DNA of 64,000 bases from Desulfoluna sp942491485 (GTDB lineage Bacteria > Desulfobacterota > Desulfobacteria > Desulfobacterales > Desulfolunaceae). A program made the translations under genes and the position numbers. Below, piece by piece: positions 22,791 through 37,700 of this stretch. Below the pieces are notes generated by a model. That model did not search any database, had not been told where the DNA came from, and was given only the letters and a program-made list of their open reading frames with translations. Numbering within the stretch: position 1 is the stretch's first letter; the number at the start of each line of letters is the position of its first letter. The stretch spans positions 239,145-303,144 of the forward strand of contig CALOAX010000018.1 in assembly GCA_942491485.1 (NCBI GenBank), written 5' to 3'.

Positions 22791-25700
22791 ATGAAAATGT
22801 TTCGCTTTGTCATTTCTATATTTGTCTGTGTCGTAATATCGCACGCGTTATTGGTGTCAGAAAGTCACGCATTGGGAAGCACGAAGCAACGACCCATCTT
22901 GGAGCTGACGGCCGATAGATTAGAAATCACCAAAGGCGAAACAGTTCAGCTGACATGGTCTTCAACATATGCGGATACCTGTGTTATTCAGCCGGGTGTT
23001 TCTCAAAACACAGCGTGCTCCGGCAGTGAGTCCGTATCGCCCGATCAGACAACAACCTATGTGTTCTCGGCAACCAATTCAGATGGCGACTCCTCCACGG
23101 ATGTGACGATCGTCGTTCTTGAACCCGCAGACACGGACAACGACGGGGTACCGGATACTCAGGACTCCTGCCCGGGAACTCCACCAGGTCAATCTGTCGA
23201 TGCCAACGGTTGCTCAGCATCCCAGAAAGACTCAGATAATGATGGCGTGAATGACAGCGCCGACACCTGCCCCGATACCCCTTCGGGTGAATCCGTGGAT
23301 ACCAACGGTTGCTCCGCTTCCCAGAAGGATTCCGACAACGATGGCGTAAATAACGATATGGACATCTGTCCAGGCACTGCTCCCGGAGCGAGCGTGGATT
23401 CGCAAGGGTGCTCTTCTTCTCAAAAAGACACGGACGGTGATGGAGTAAAGGATAACAATGATAGTTGCCCCGGAACCCCTTCTGGTGAATCTGTTGACGC
23501 CAGTGGGTGCTCGGCATCCCAGAGAGATACCGATGGTGATGGCGTGACGGATGATGTTGATACGTGTTCTGCTACTCCTGCCGGAGAAGCTGCAGATGCG
23601 AACGGATGCTCCGATTCCCAGAAGGACACGGATAATGACGGCGTCACCGACAACTTGGATACCTGCCCTGCAACACCGGCTGGTGAGGCCGTGGATGCTA
23701 ATGGTTGCTCTGACTCCCAGAAGGATACCGATAACGACGGCGTGACGGATGATGTTGATACATGTTCTGCAACACCTGCTGGTGAGACCGTGGATGCCAA
23801 CGGTTGCTCCGATTCCCAGAAGGATACCGATAACGACGGTGTCACCGATAATCTGGACACCTGCGCGAATACTCCTGCCGGTGAGGCAGTGGATGTCAAC
23901 GGCTGCTCCGACTCTCAGAAGGATACCGATAACGATGGTGTCACCGATAACCTGGACACCTGCGCGAATACTCCTGCCGGTGAAACCGTGGATGCCAACG
24001 GTTGCTCCGATTCTCAGAAAGATACCGACGGTGATAGGGTCAATGATAACCTTGATACCTGTTCCGATACGCCTGCTGGCGAAGCGGTAGATGCCAACGG
24101 TTGCTCTGACTCCCAGAAGGACACCGATGGCGATGGTGTTAGCGATAACCTTGACACCTGTGCGAATACGCCTGTCGGTGAAGCCGTCGATGCCAATGGC
24201 TGCTCCGATTCCCAGAAGGACACCGATAACGACGGCGTGACAGATGATCTTGATATCTGCGCAGCTACTCCTGCGGGAGAATCCGTCGATGCGAATGGTT
24301 GTTCCGATTCCCAGAAGGATACGGATAACGACGGCGTGACGGACGATCTTGATATCTGCGCAGTTACCCCTTCGGGTGAATCTGTGGATGCCAATGGCTG
24401 CTCCGACTCGCAGAAGGACACCGATGGCGATGGTGTTAGCGATAACCTTGACACCTGTGCGAATACGCCTGTCGGTGAAGCCGTCGATGCCAATGGTTGC
24501 TCCGACTCACAGAAAGACACTGATGGTGACGGCGTCACCGACAATCTGGACACTTGCGCTGATACCCCAGCTGGCGAATCCGTGGATGCGAACGGGTGCT
24601 CCGACTCCCAGAAAGATACCGACAGTGATGGTGTGACGGACAACCTGGATACATGCGCTAATACTCCTGCCGGTGAAACGGTTGATGCCAATGGTTGTTC
24701 CGATTCCCAGAAGGACACCGATAACGACGGCGTGACGGATGACGTTGATACGTGTTCTGCGACACCTGCCGGAGAGGCTGTAGATGCAAGCGGTTGTTCG
24801 GATTCCCAGAAAGATACCGACAGCGACGGCGTCACAGATAACCTGGATACCTGCGCGAATACCCCTGCCGGTGAATCAGTCGATGTCAACGGATGCTCCG
24901 ATTCTCAGAAAGACACCGACGGTGATGGTGTGACCGATAACCTCGATACCTGCATCAATACCCCTGCCGGTGAGGCCGTGGATGCCAACGGCTGCTCCGA
25001 TTCCCAGAAAGACACCGATAGCGACGGCGTCAAAGATAACCTGGATACCTGCGCGAATACCCCTGCCGGCGAAACCGTGGATTCCAACGGTTGCTCTGAT
25101 TCCCAGAAAGACACCGATGGCGACGGAGTTACCGATAATCTGGATACCTGCGAGAATACCCCTTCCGGTGAAGCTGTCGACGCCAACGGCTGCTCCTACT
25201 CCCAGAAAGACACCGATAACGACGGCGTGACGGACAATTTGGATACCTGTGCGAACACCCCTGCTGGCGAATCCGTCGATGCTAACGGTTGTTCCGACTC
25301 CCAGAAAGATACTGACAACGATGGCATAACAGACAATCTGGACACCTGTGCGAATACACCTGCCGGTGTGTCCGTGGATGCCAATGGCTGTTCCGATTCC
25401 CAGAAAGATACCGATGGCGATGGTGTCACCGATAACCTGGATACCTGCGCGAACACCCCTGCCGGTGAAACCGTAGATGCCAACGGTTGCTCCGATTCCC
25501 AGAAGGATACCGATACCGACGGGGTAACGGATGATCTGGATACCTGTGCTGAAACCCCTGCTGGTGAGGCGGTGGATGCGAACGGCTGTTCTGATTCCCA
25601 GAAAGACACAGATGGCGATGGCGTCACCGATAACCTGGATACCTGCGCGAATACCCCTGCCGGTGAAACCTTAGATGCCAACGGTTGCTCCGATTCCCAG

Positions 25701-28700
25701 AAGGATACCGATAACGACAGTGTCACCGATAACCTGGACACCTGCGCGAATACTCCTGCCGGCGAATCTGTGGATGCCAACGGCTGTTCCGACTCTCAGA
25801 AAGATACCGACGATGACGGTATCACCGATAACCTTGACACCTGTGCGAATACGCCTGCCGGTGAAACCGTCGATGCCAATGGTTGTTCTGATTCCCAGAA
25901 AGATACGGATGGCGATGGTATCACCGATAATCTGGATATCTGCACGAATACCCCTGCCGGTGAGTCCGTCGATGCCAACGGTTGCTCCGACTCTCAGAAA
26001 GATACGGACGCCGATGGTGTGACCGACAAGCTGGACACCTGCGGGAATACTCCTGCAGGTGAGGGCGTGGATGCCAACGGCTGCTCAGATTCTCAGAGGG
26101 ATACAGATAACGACGGTGTCACCGATAATCTCGATACCTGCGCTGATACCCCTGCCGGTGAGCCCGTTGATGCCAACGGTTGCTCTGTTTCTCAGAAAGA
26201 CACTGATAATGATGGTGTCTCAGACAACCTGGATTTTTGCGTGAATACTCCCGCTGGTGAAATCGTGGATTCCAACGGTTGTTCTGATTCACAGAAGGAC
26301 ATGGATGGGGACGGTATCACCGACAATGTGGATGCTTGTCCTGGTACGACTGTTGGTGAATCGGTAGATTCAAACGGTTGCTCTGATTCTCAGAGGGATT
26401 CGGACGACGACGGTGTCACCGATGATTATGACAACTGTCTTGGTACTCCCGTTGGCGAACTTGCTGATATTCATGGGTGTTCTGCCTCGCAGAGAGATAC
26501 AGATGGCGATGGGATTATAGATATCATTGATGCCTGTGTAAATACCCCTTCAGGAGAAGCGGTTGATAGTGATGGCTGCTGCTGTATGCAGAGCGTGATG
26601 CCATGGGCCTCAATTTCTGCCGGTGAGGATTTTACCTTAGCGACCATGAAAAACGGGACTCTGTTTGCTTGGGGGAAAAACAATACGGGCCAACTTGGTG
26701 ATGGTACAACTGAAAGTAAAAATCTTCCAACTTGGATTGGGGCGGACAATGATTGGGCCTCAGTATCTTCGGGGGGCTGGCATGGTTTGGCGATCAAAAA
26801 AGATGGGGCCTTATATTCATGGGGCGGAAACTATAGCGGTGCACTTGGCGACGGAACCCAAAACCAACGGTTGTTTCCCGGACAAGTCGGCAACGACAAT
26901 GATTGGAGATTGATTTCCGCCGGGCATGATTACTCACTCGCCATAAAACAAGACGGTATGCTTTACGCTTGGGGGGAGAATGGCCGCGGGCAGCTTGGAA
27001 ATGGCTCAACATACGACAGGTCAGTGCCAGGTCGAGTTGGATCCAACAGTGATTGGAAATCAGTCTCTGCAGGGTATTCCCATGTTGTTGCGATAAAAGA
27101 TGACGGAACCATGTATTGTTGGGGTGACAATGGTTCAGGGCGACTTGGGGACGGCACAAGTGAATCAAAGACGTACCCAACTCAGATTGGGACAGATGCA
27201 GACTGGGTAAGTGTCGCTGCAGGACTCAATCATACTCTGGCCGTAAAAGAGGATGGGACGCTTTATGCCTGGGGGAGTAACCAATACGGGCAACTCGGTG
27301 ATGGGTCATATGAGGACAAGAACGCTCCAATTCAAATTGGATCAGGCAATGATTGGGTTCATGTATATGCAGGGAAATATGTTTCTGCGGCCCTGAAAGA
27401 TGATGGGACATATTATGCCTGGGGCAGAAACCAGTATGGACAGGTTGGAGATGCTTCGACCATTAATAAAAGTGTTCCAATGTTAATCGGAGAAGATAGT
27501 GATTGGAATACTGTTTCATGCGGGTATCACCATTTGGTGGGCATGCGCTCAGGTGGAAAGCTGTACTCATGGGGATACAATAACAATGGCCAGCTGGGTC
27601 TTGGTGTTTCTGGGTTGAGGAGAACCCCGTTAAAAATTACGTCTATTATGCCTATAGAGACCCTGACTGCAGGATGGCGTCATACATTGGCATTGGCCAA
27701 AACGGGAGAAATCTATGCTTGGGGCCTGAATGGCCTTGGGTCGCTTGGCGATATTGCAGTCGGCAGCAAGAGTGCTCCTCATAAGATAGGGTCATCGAAC
27801 GATTGGTTGGGGGTGGCTGCAGGTCAATCATTCAGCCTTGCCGTTAAGCAAAATAATACTCTCTACGGGTGCGGATATAATGGCATGGGGCAACTTGGGG
27901 ATGGGACGGCTGAAAACAAGGATAAGTTTGCTCGAATTGGTTCAGGTGACGACTGGGTGCATGTCTCATCATCGAGTGATCACAGCTTGGCAATAACGTC
28001 AAACGGAAACCTCTATGCCTGGGGTGAAAATACTTATGGGCAGCTGGGGGATGGGTCGTCTTATGATAGGTATTCGCCTGTTCAGATAAGTGGCGACGAC
28101 AAATGGATGACTGTGGACACGGGTTTGGAACACAGTTTAGGAATAAAAGAGGATGGTTGCCTTTATGCCTGGGGGAATAATGGATCGAACCAGCTTGGCG
28201 TGGGGCAAACGTGGGGTAACCAAAAGTACCCTGCCAAGGTGGGAACGGATAATGACTGGATCGCCGTCTCCGCAGGCGATTACTATAGCATGGCTATTAA
28301 ATCAGACGGTACGCTATATGCCTGGGGATCAAATGGATTCGGTAAACTTGGTGATGGGACAACTCAAAGAAAAGACTATCCTACGCGTATAGGAGAAGGC
28401 AATGACTGGCTTTCTGTCTCTGCCGGAGGGTATCATACGCTGGCGATAAAAACAGACGGCAGTCTTTATGCCTGGGGGAATAACGGGTATGGCCAGGTAG
28501 GGGATGGTAGTTCGGAACATAGGCATTCTCCGATAAGAATCGGCACTGCGAATGATTGGGCCCAAGTCATTGCAGGCAATGATCAATCATTTGCCATAAA
28601 AACAGATGGAAGCTTCTATGCTTGGGGAGACAATACGAATGGTGAGCTGGGTGACGGTTATGCGTGGAAAGATTCACCGGAGCCGGTTGTTTATCCGGGA

Positions 28701-31700
28701 ACTTGTTCAGATACGGACAATGACGGGGTTGCAGATTATCTCGATAGTTGTTCCGGTACTGTTGAGGGGGAAACGATTGATGGGGACGGTTGTTCAATTG
28801 CCCAGCGAGACTCAGATAATGATGGAGTGAAGGATAACGTGGATATTTGTCCCTGGACCCCAGTTGATGAAATTGTTGATGTCAATGGTTGCTCCGATTC
28901 ACAGAAAGACACCGATAGCGATGGTGTTAATGATGCTGTCGATATCTGTCCGGGGACACCGAGCGGGGAATTGGCTGATGTGAATGGCTGTTCCGGTTCC
29001 CAAAAAGATACCGACAAAGACAGTGTTACAGATGACGTTGATTTGTGCCCCGGTACGGAAATGTTACAGAGAGTCAATGCGATCGGATGTTCTGCTGCTC
29101 AGAGAGATTCGGATAACGACGGCATAAATGATGATGAGGACCTTTGTCCCCTAACAGTCGAGGGGGGCGTGGTAAGTGGCGAGGGATGCACAGCCCAAGA
29201 GAAAATACCCGACGCGGATGGTGACGGTGTACCTGATTACCTCGATGCCTGTATGGGCACACCTGATGGTGAGATACCACAGCCGGATGGGTGCTCCTGT
29301 TCACAAAAAGAAACCGTTTGGAAATCCATTGTATCACATGGGCATCATAACCTCGCAATAAAGCCGGATGGCACGCTCTATACCTGGGGAGCCAACAACC
29401 ATGGCCAGGTTGGGGATGGCTCTAAAACGGATAGAAGCTGGCCTGTTCAGATCAGCACCGAAACTTGGGTTTTTATAGCCTCTGGGGGATATCATTCATT
29501 GGCTATTCGGGATGATGGCGCTCTTTTTGCTTGGGGACGAAACGAATATGGCCAACTGGGTGATGGCACAACTGAGGAGCGGATTTATCCCACCAGAATC
29601 GGATCAGATACAGATTGGGCATTTGTCGCGGCAGATTGGAATTGCACCGTTGGAATCAAGACCGATGGCTCCCTTTACGCTTGGGGAAAACCGCACAATA
29701 TACCCGAGGTGAATGGTGTTGTGGAGATTTCACCTGCCCCGGTTCGGGTGGGGGAGGACCGGGACTGGGCCTCTGTTTCCGTGGGCTCTGGGCATACACT
29801 GGCAATTAAAAGTGACGGCAGCCTTTATGGGTGGGGAAGATTCAATGAACATGGACAAATTGGATATGGAGGCACGGAGGCCGTAACTGATCCGACCCAA
29901 ATTGGCATGGATAATGACTGGGTTCAGGTTTCAGCAGGGGTCCAGCATTCTGTTGGCTTGAAATCGGACGGGCGGGCTTTTTCCTGGGGGTACAACAAGT
30001 ACAACCAGTTGGGAAATAGAAGAGTCTACCATAGTTTGGAGCCAGAGCCAGTAAACATAGACAAGCGCTTTGCTTCTTTGAGTGCCGGGGGGGATCACAC
30101 CATTGGGGTCAGTGTTTATGGTGATGTTTACTGCTGGGGTCGGAATAATTATGGGCAACTGGGGAACGGAACTCTTGATGAGCTGGAAACGTTCTCCCGG
30201 ATATTGCCCGGAGTCGACTGGCGCGGTGTTTCTGCCGGTCGAAATCATTCCATGGCCTACCGATCCGATGGCACAATGTATGTCTGGGGAGGTAATTATT
30301 CCGGGCAGTTGGGGGGCGGGGTTTGTCTGGACAAATCATTGCCGGTGCCGGTCGACTCTACTCACCGGTGGGACGTTGTCTCGGCAGGGCTTGATGATGC
30401 CTTGGCGATATCACGTGAAGGAGAGTTGTTCGCCTGGAGCAGTGGCAATACGATCGTGCCGACGCAAGTTGGTACGGACAGCGGGTATGCTTCAATTGCC
30501 GCCTATGGCTATCACAACATGGCGCTGAAGACAGATGGCTCTTTGTATGGGTGGGGGGGGAACGAATACGGGGAGTTGGGGACCGGCACATCTTATGAAA
30601 TGTTTCCCGCACGCGTTGGCAGCGACAGCGATTGGACGTCCGTGGCCATAGGAACATTTCATACCGTTGCCATAAAAAATGATGGGACCCTTCATTCCTG
30701 GGGCCTGAATGACAACGGGCAATTGGGGCTTGGTTCCCTGGATAATGCCAACTATCCGACGCAAGTTGGAGACGATAATGACTGGCAGCAAGTCGCTGCA
30801 GGGTTGGATCATTCCGCTGCGATAAAATCTGACGGGCGGTTGTTTGTCTGGGGAAGTAAATGTGGGGATGGGTACGGTCGTTTTGGCTCTGCTGTAGATC
30901 AATTTACACCTGTTCAAGTGGGAAGTGATGCAGATTGGGCTTTCGTCGATGGTGGATGTTCTTATACCGCCGGGTTGAAAACCGACGGTACCCTTTATTT
31001 GTGGGGAAATGAATCCTTCGTTCCCAATCGTAGTAAATATCCGATTGCTGTTGAAGGTCGATGGGCCTCCATTTCAGCCGGTCCCTATCACCTGTTAGCG
31101 ATCCACCAGGATGGATCGCTTTATGCCTGTGGCTCCGGTAAATATGGAGCGATTGGCGATGGTACAGGAATTGATCGGGATACATTGACGTGTATCAGTA
31201 AGGATCATGATTGGTCTGAGGTTTCTGCAAACGTAAAGTATTCATTGGCCATCAAGGGGGATGGTGTGATTTATGCCTGGGGCGATTATGCCGTTCGCAC
31301 TCCATGGTCCTCGACCCCTCGTTCCGTTGTTGATCCAAACGAGTGCCAATATCGTGATCGTGATGGGGATGGGGTTGTCGATGCCCTGGACAATTGCCCC
31401 TATACCATTTCGGGGAGATCTGTCGATGAAAATGGCTGTTCAGGTTATCAGGCAGATTCCGACGATGACGGCATCAGGGATGGGCTCGATGAATGTTCGG
31501 GAACCCTTGCGGGAGAGCCAGTCGATGGTTCAGGCTGTTCCTCTTCACAGAAAGATTCAGATGGCGACGGGCTGGTCGACAGTCTCGATTTGTGCCCAGA
31601 AACACCGGCGGGTGATTTCGTCGATTCCAATGGATGCTCAGATTCCCAGAAAGATACGGATAACGATGGCATAAGTGATGCTTTAGATCAATGCCCCGAC

Positions 31701-34700
31701 TCCACCGAATGTGAGAACGTCAACAATTCAGGATGTTCAGTTTCGCAAGTTGATACGGACAATGACGGCGTTGTTGACAGTTACGATTTCTGTCCGAATA
31801 CACCTCAGGGTGAAATCGTCAATGCGAAAGGATGTTCCGGGTCGCAAAGCGGTTCTGAGTGGCGGTGTGTCTCTTCCGGCCGAGAGCATATGATAGCCAT
31901 TGATCAAAACGGGAGATTGTATACTTGGGGAAGTAATGGATCTGGCCAGTTGGGCACTGGGATGGAAGGGACTATACTTTCCCCTCAACAGGTGGGGACC
32001 GAAGAGGATTGGGTAGCGGCTGCTGCGGGAGGATTTCACAGCATTGCGTTAAAGGCTGATGGGACTCTTTATACATGGGGCTCTAATTCCTATGGGCAGT
32101 TGGGGCATGGCTCTTATCTAAGGGGGGTAATCCCTATCCAAGTTGGAACGGATACCGATTGGAAAGTGGTCGCAGCAGGCAGATCCCATTCGGTAGCCAT
32201 TAAAGCCGATGGGTCTCTTTATGCATGGGGAGCGAATTATTACGGTCAGCTTGGGGATGGGACAAGTGAGAGAAAGAATGTACCCATACGCATTGGGGGA
32301 AGCAATGATTGGTCTTATGTAACAAGCGGCGATCACCAAAACCTTGCTGTCAAGGACAGCGGAACACTCTTTGGCTGGGGGTGGAACTCATATTATCAGC
32401 TGGGTGATGGAACGGATGAAGATAAATCGCAACCTGTCCAGATCGGAGATTCGGATGACTGGCGTTCTGTTGCTACAGGGGATGTTCATTCACTTGGGGT
32501 TAAGATGGATGGAGCCTTGTATGTGTGGGGGACTAACAATGACGGAGCACTGGGAACCGCGGGAAAAAACTATCGAGAGCCGGTTCCTGTTCAATTGGGA
32601 AACGATTACGACTGGAGGTCCGTCTCTGCCGGATTCAATCATTCTTTGGCCTTGAAGGATGATGGCCGAATGTATGCCTGGGGGCGTAATGAGCGATGGC
32701 AGGTTGGAAGAGAGGGGCGTGAGGATATTGACGCACCTGTGGAAGTTGCATGTGGGAACACGTGGCGGTTTGTTATGGCTGGGGCTGAATTTTCGGCAGC
32801 TGTCCGTTCCGATGGTGCGATGTTAACGTGGGGGAAGAATGATAGAGGCCTGCTTGGGATTGGGAGAAAAGGGTACAAAAGAGTTCCTTCTTCAGTTGAT
32901 TCCAAAAGTCGTTGGATGTCGATTTCTGCAGGTTACAAAAGTGTATATGGAGTAAGGGATGATGGCACTTTGCACTACTGGGGAGACAATGTCTTTGCAC
33001 GGTTTTATGGTGTTGAAAGCGGGTATGATCGACCCTCTCAGGTAGGAAACCATAATAATTGGAAGCATGTGTCGGTCGGGACGGGGCATGCGGTTGGCAT
33101 CAACGATGCTGGTTCCCTTTATACATGGGGACCTAATGATTACGGCGAAGTCGGGTGCGGGGACACCTGCATAGGATCATATAATCAACCGCTTTCTGCG
33201 GATAAGAATTGGGCATATGCCGATGCGGGTCATGACTATACCCTGGCCATCAAAACGGATGGAACTCTCTTTGCTTGGGGAGTCAACAGTTATGGGCAGT
33301 TGGGGGATGGAACGAACGACGACCGGCATATTCCGGTGCAGGTTGGCACAGGGCATGACTGGGCCGTGGTCTCTTCTGGTATGTTTCATACCCTTGCAAT
33401 AACAAGCGATGGAGCACTTTATGCCTGGGGGGAAAATGATGTCGCGCAACTTGGGGATGGGACCCTCACAAGCAGAAATATACCTCAACGGATAGGTCTC
33501 GATAATGACTGGGCCCAGGTTGCTGCAGGTTATAATTTTTCCCTTGCAATCAAGGCCGATGGCTCATTGTTCTCCTGGGGGGGTAATAATTATGGTCAGC
33601 TTGGAGATGGGTCGACAGAAAAAAGACGAGTTCCTGCGCAGGTGGGACATGACAGTGACTGGGCGCGGATATCAACCGGTAAGAGATATGATGCTGTGGC
33701 CCTGGCGATGAAAGGCGACGGACGCCTTTTTTCCTGGGGCGACAATCGAAGTGGACAGTTAGGGCGTGCTGCTGAAGCCGACAATCGTATTCCGGTGCAA
33801 ATAGGTGTTGGGCATGAGTGGGTGATGATCGACTCCGGGAGTGGTTTCTCTTTGGCCGTCAGAAAAGATGGGCGGCTTTATGCATGGGGTATTAACAGTT
33901 CAGGACAGATCGGTGATGACACAGCATGGGAACATCAACCGACACAATTGGGTTTCTACTCTGATACAGATACGGACGGTGATGGTGTTGCAGACAACAT
34001 GGATTTCTGCCCCGAGACTCCTCAGGGTGAAACGTGCGATGGAAATGGGTGCTCAGCATCTCAGAAAGACAGCGATTTCGATGGCGTGATTGACCTTTTT
34101 GACGTCTGTGGTGACACACCTGAAGGCGCCGTCGTTGATGACCACGGTTGTGCCGACTCTCAGAAGGACACGGATAATGATGGCGTTACTGATGACATAG
34201 ATACTTGTGGGAACACGCCGATTGGAGAAACAGCAGATAGTTCCGGATGCTCAGATTCCCAGAAAGATTCTGACGGAGACGGTGTCTTTGATCATGTGGA
34301 TGTTTGCACTGGGACACCTTCCGGAGAAGTTGCTGATAACATGGGCTGCTCAAGTTCTCAGCTTGATTCAGATGGGGATGGACTGACCGACGACATGGAT
34401 ATGTGTGCCAAAACCCCGGAAGGAGAGGCTGTTGACTCGTCTGGTTGCTCATTGTCACAGAAAGACACGGATTCCGATGGCGTAAGAGACAACCGTGATC
34501 TCTGTTCGGAGACACCGGAGGGAGAGGAGCCCGACGATAATGGTTGCTCAGTGTCTCAGCAGGACATGGACCATGATGGTATCCCTTATTACGATGATTT
34601 TTGTCCTGACACTCCTGTCGGAGAATTCGCAGACGCAACGGGTTGTTCATGTTCCCAGGGTGAAACGGTTTGGTTGGATATCTCTTCAGGAATTAATCAC

Positions 34701-37700
34701 ACCATTGCCATCAAACAGGACGGGACATTGTATGCGTGGGGAGAAAACAGCAGTGGCCAGTTAGGAGATGGCACACAAAAAGATCGAAACGTTCCTGTCC
34801 AGATCAGCTCTGATAACGATTGGCTGACCGTTGAGGCCGGGTATGACTATTCCCTTGCGTTAAAGAGAGACGGCTCTCTTTATTCGTGGGGAGGCAACCA
34901 TTTTGGCCAGCTGGGGCATGGATACGGTCGTGATCAAACGGTACCTCAACGTGTTGGCTCAGATACGGATTGGATCCAGGTATCTGCAGGTTATGGAACC
35001 TCCTCGGGGATTAAGGCTGACGGGGCGCTCTATGTCTGGGGGGTGAGGCAATGCTTTCCTGATGAACCAGGTATTCCCACTCCTGAACGCCTGGGAAGTG
35101 GCTCTGACTGGCGGGCGGTTTCTGTGGGGACCGATCATTGTATTGCGCTGAAAAGAAATGGATTTATCTATACCTGGGGGGGGAATGATTTCGGGCAGTT
35201 GGGGCTCGGGTCGCGTTTGATGTGGCAGGATCCCGTTCAAGTCGGTGATGAGAGAAATTGGGTCTCGGTTTCGGCGGGGCAGGGGTATTGTGTGGCGATC
35301 AAAAAAGATGGGTCTGCGTATAGTTGGGGGGCGAACCACGCTGGAAAACTTGGCCTTGGATACCATGGTTCGGAAGGGGTTGATGAACCTCAGCAGATTG
35401 GCCTCGGTGATGATTGGGCGCAAATAGTTGCCGGGCTGGATCATACCCTTGGTATCAACCATAACGGTGAACTGTTCGCTTGGGGACGAAATGATTTTGG
35501 TCAACTGGGGGATGGGACACAAGTCGAGCGGGACAGCCCGGTTCGTATCTCAGGAGAAAGTACCTGGAGCAGGGTCACAACAGGGGGTGTACACTCTCTT
35601 GCTCTCAGAAATGACGGGGTACTTCGAGGTTGGGGGCGTAGGGTGGAAGGCCAGTTGGGCAATGGAGCTGTCAGTGAAAGGTTGAGTCCTGTCCAGGCGG
35701 CATCAGGACATGAATGGATAAGTGTGTCCACAGGCAAGCATCATGCCGTCGCAATAAAGGCCGACGGATCGCTTTATGGTTGGGGGACAAATTACCAGGG
35801 GCAGATCGGCGACGGTACGTTCGAGGACAAAGATGCCCCCGTTAAAATCGGGACAGGCACCGATTGGAGGAGTACCGCGGCTGGGTATAATTTCTCGCTT
35901 GCCCTGAAGGCAGATGGAGCACTTTACGCATGGGGGAGCAATTCTTTCGGGCAACTCGGTAACGGAACAACAAATCGCAGCTCGGTCCCCGTGAGAGTTG
36001 GCGTGGGGAATGACTGGGCAATCGTCAGGGCAGGGCATAATCACTCAGCCGGCCTGAAAACCGACGGAAGTCTGTATACTTGGGGGTATAATTTTTATGG
36101 GGCTGTGGGAGATGGGGCGATCTATGAAAGATTGACCCCTTTTCGAGTCGACGGCAACTGGAAAGATGTTGCTGCAGGCCAGGATTATACCATAGCAATC
36201 AAGGGGGATGGCTCTCTGTTTGGATGGGGATTCAATGCTTATGGGCAGCTTGGTGACGGGACGTATGAGGACAGGAATTCTCCAGTTCAAATCGGTAGTG
36301 AAACGGACTGGGCGAACGTTTTTGCCGGTGGGTTTTGTTCCATCGCCATAAAGTCCAATGGGTCACTATATATGTGGGGGCGAATACATCCTTCATATGA
36401 GAAGCAACGTGTTCCGATTCAAGTCGGATCTGATTCGGACTGGACCTCTGTATCCATTGGGGATGATCATATTCTTCTTCAAAAAGAGGACGGCTCATTG
36501 TTTGCCATGGGCCATAATCAGTACGGCCAGCTTGGGGATGGTTCACGGGAGTCCAGGTCCGTTCCCGTTATTGTTTGGGGGGGGGGATGGAAAAGCATGG
36601 GGGCAGGCACCCGATTTTCGGCTGCTTTAAATTCTGAAGGCATACTTCATACCTGGGGGGTAAATACCTCAGGTGAGCTTGGGAATGGTTCGGCATGGTC
36701 GATTGATGGTTTATATATCAATGATCCCCATGGATGCTTGGATGCGGATGGCGATGGTGTCGCCAATCATTTTGATCTTTGTGTCGGAACAGAAGAAGGC
36801 GCCTCCGTGGACGAATATGGTTGCCCAGAATTGATGCTGGATTCTGATAAGGATGGGATTGCAGACAATCAGGACTCCTGCCTTGCGTCACCCTTTGGTG
36901 AGAGGGTTGATGATAAAGGGTGCTCCGTCTCACAGAAGGATGCGGATGGGGACGGTATTGCCGATAGCTGGGACATGTGTCCTGGAACCGACGCAGGGGT
37001 ACCTGTTGATCTCTATGGGTGTTCGGCTGTCCAGCAGGATCAAGATCAGGATGGTGTCCCTTACTATTACGATAACTGCCCGGGCACGCCACTGGGGGAG
37101 CCGGTAAATCTTTCGGGGTGCGCGTGTGTTCAAACAGAAACGCTATGGGCCACTGTCTCATCGGGAGATCGTCATACTCTTGCCATCAGGCATGATGGTA
37201 GATTGTTTGCATGGGGAGAGAATGGGTACGGTCAACTGGGTGATGGGACGAATGAAAACAGGGGAACGCCGGTACAGATAGGAAACGAGCTCGACTGGGT
37301 GTCGGTTGCTGCGGGTTACGATCATAGCCTTGCCTTGAAAGAAGATGGTAGGGTTTACGCTTGGGGGTGTAATGACAGGGGGCAACTGGGCAATGGCTTA
37401 AAATTGAGCAGTAAAACGCCTGTTTTGGTGAACACAGAGCCTGAGTGGGTTTATATTTCTGCGGGCAACAAGTCGAGTGCGGGGATTAAGGCAAATGGGG
37501 CGTTGTATAAATGGGGGTTAAGGCAAGGGTATTCTTTCCCATTTGCACTTGATGATCCTTCTCCAAGGATGGTCGGCGAAGACCTGGGTTGGATCGCCGT
37601 ATCTGTTGGAGGTGCACATGCCCTGGCAATGAGGGATAACGGCAGGATGTATGGCTGGGGTGAGAACACATATGGTCAGCTCGGTGATGGGACGACATAC

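Noticed and set aside
22655..22918. Small gene just before the giant gene
   Set aside because: It overlaps the giant gene's signal-peptide region in another frame and lacks family likeness.
23130..26594. CRISPR-like array
   Set aside because: The 99-bp units are coding TSP3 repeats without distinct spacers, fully in frame.
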